This document shows, piece by piece, positions 7,058-7,779 of a DNA stretch of 7,779 nucleotides. Source of the DNA: JAJTYI01 sp964420145. GTDB lineage: Bacteria; Patescibacteriota; Dojkabacteria; B142; OLB20. The stretch spans positions 1 to 7,779 of the forward strand of contig CAYQRB010000036.1 in the NCBI GenBank assembly GCA_964420145.1, given 5' to 3'. The notes under the pieces were generated by a model. The model was not told where the DNA came from, ran no database searches, and saw nothing but the letters and a program-made list of their open reading frames with translations. The position numbers and the translations under genes were made by a program. Each line of letters begins with the position of its first letter. Position 1 is the stretch's first letter.

Positions 7058-7166
7058 ATTTAGTAAATATTCAATTTGTCACTATATTAGTTATTATACG
7101 GATCGAGTTCATTATAATAGAACTATACAAAAAATACACTTATTGAACCTATCTACAGGAAGTTTT
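7058..7166 (-). other. Intergenic region between glmS and glmM
   Basis: This is 109 bp of very AT-rich DNA, the largest gap inside the minus-strand cluster. It holds a good -10 box with overlapping dyad, and directly after glmS a weak hairpin-like sequence (ACTT-CCT-loop-AGG-6 nt-AAGT) followed by a run of six T on the minus strand. The hairpin could be a weak glmS terminator or attenuator. glmM may therefore have its own promoter as well as read-through from glmS. No small gene or riboswitch fold is recognisable. Confidence 0.5.
7107..7123 (-). promoter_or_regulatory. Putative -10 element with overlapping dyad upstream of glmM
   Basis: The minus strand has a perfect TATAAT (7116-7111), 53 bases before the glmM ATG. 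No convincing -35 box lies 16-18 bases upstream. The box sits inside GTTC-TATTATAAT-GAAC (minus strand), whose GTTC/GAAC arms are inverted repeats around a self-complementary ATTATAAT core, offset by one base. The arms could be a repressor site, but AT-rich DNA produces such patterns by chance. Confidence 0.35.
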
Positions 7167-7779
7167 TTACTTCACTGTTACACTCTTTGCTAAATTCCTG
7201 GGTTTATCTGGATCATTGCCTAATTCAACTGCTAAAAAATATGATAATAGCTGGAAGGGGATTACATTAGTTAAAGAATCTATTCCTTCTGTCTCGACAG
7301 TATGCAAAAAATCATCAAACAACTCATTTTTAGTCTGGCCAACCCCAATAACCCTTGCACCTCTGGCTTTGACTTCTGCTGTTGCAGCCAACATATTTTC
7401 ATAATTATTATCATCTGACGCAATCACAAAAACAGGAGTTCCTTCCTCAACAAGCGCGATAACACCGTGTTTCAACTCTCCGCCGGCAAAACCTTCAAAG
7501 TGTTTATATGTTATTTCTTTCACCTTAAGAGCGGATTCTAATGCTATAAAAAAGTTTTGTCCTCGTCCAAGAACAAAAAAATGCTCTTTGGTTTTTAACT
7601 CTCTAGCTAAAGATTTTATCTGATCAAATAATTTCTGATTAAAATAACTATCCAACGCTTCTGCTACTGTATGTATTTTTTTCTGATATTGAGCATGTTT
7701 ACCTACAATAGTAGCTGAGAGTAATATACCCCAAGCTTGTTTAGCTGTGAAAGCTTTTGTAGATGCTACACAGATTTCT
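7167..7779 (-). CDS. glmS: Glucosamine-fructose-6-phosphate aminotransferase, C-terminal part (5'-truncated by window edge)
   Basis: GlmS makes glucosamine-6-phosphate from fructose-6-phosphate and glutamine, the committed step to amino sugars, in the cytoplasm. Only the last 203 codons lie in the window. The frame is open to the edge at 7779, so the glutaminase domain and most of the first SIS (sugar isomerase) domain are outside. The visible part begins EICVASTKAFTAKQ, where the family has EIGVASTKAFT. It continues with GRGQNFFIALESALKVKEI and GELKHGVIAL of the second SIS domain. It ends in PRNLAKSVTVK, the C-tail that closes over the sugar; its lysine corresponds to the fructose-binding Lys603 of E. 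coli. The TTG at 7655 is an internal codon and not a start, because conserved GlmS sequence continues upstream. It is the first gene of the visible UDP-GlcNAc cluster. Confidence 0.95.
   Translation of the reverse strand, partial: EICVASTKAFTAKQAWGILLSATIVGKHAQYQKKIHTVAEALDSYFNQKLFDQIKSLARELKTKEHFFVLGRGQNFFIALESALKVKEITYKHFEGFAGGELKHGVIALVEEGTPVFVIASDDNNYENMLAATAEVKARGARVIGVGQTKNELFDDFLHTVETEGIDSLTNVIPFQLLSYFLAVELGNDPDKPRNLAKSVTVK

Noticed and set aside
7653..7655. TTG as the start of the glmS fragment
   Set aside because: The frame stays open to 7779 and encodes conserved GlmS sequence (VASTKAFT) upstream, so this is an internal leucine codon.
1..7779. Recoded TGA (genetic code 25) as in some Patescibacteria
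   Set aside because: None of the reading frames contains an in-frame TGA and all genes are intact under the standard bacterial code.
1..7779. CRISPR array, tRNA, rRNA, insertion sequence or phage genes
   Set aside because: No spaced direct repeats, RNA-gene motifs, transposase motifs or terminal inverted repeats were seen on either strand.

Overview
The window is AT-rich bacterial DNA with tightly packed genes, short gaps, and no clear Shine-Dalgarno sequence at any of the five visible starts. All visible stop codons are TAA or TAG, and no reading frame needs a recoded TGA. A divergent GalU-family protein and a stand-alone archaeal-type acetyltransferase of the left-handed beta-helix class stand in for an ordinary GlmU. 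Together these traits fit a small-genome, Candidate Phyla Radiation (Patescibacteria)-like organism. That placement is an inference from style and gene content, not from a marker gene.

Left part (1-1116): the minus strand carries a partial gene for a membrane-anchored, exported protein with two beta-rich, AMIN-like segments joined by a proline-rich linker. Its C-terminus lies outside the window. A 75-bp divergent intergenic region separates it from uvrA on the plus strand.

Middle (1117-4077): a complete uvrA, the damage-recognition ATPase of nucleotide excision repair. Both ABC ATPase modules are intact. The CxxC pair that often precedes the FSFN-GACxxC segment is missing, and the N-terminus is uncertain.

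Right part (4116-7779): four minus-strand genes, convergent with uvrA, read in the order glmS (C-terminal part only), glmM, a stand-alone hexapeptide-repeat acetyltransferase, and a GalU-family nucleotidyltransferase. The last three are almost touching. This order matches the route fructose-6-P to glucosamine-6-P to glucosamine-1-P to GlcNAc-1-P to UDP-GlcNAc. The cluster therefore looks like a complete UDP-GlcNAc operon in which the two activities of GlmU sit on separate proteins, with the uridylyltransferase role possibly taken by a GalU-family enzyme. This is the most interesting point in the window. There are no visible mobile elements, CRISPR arrays, tRNAs or rRNAs.
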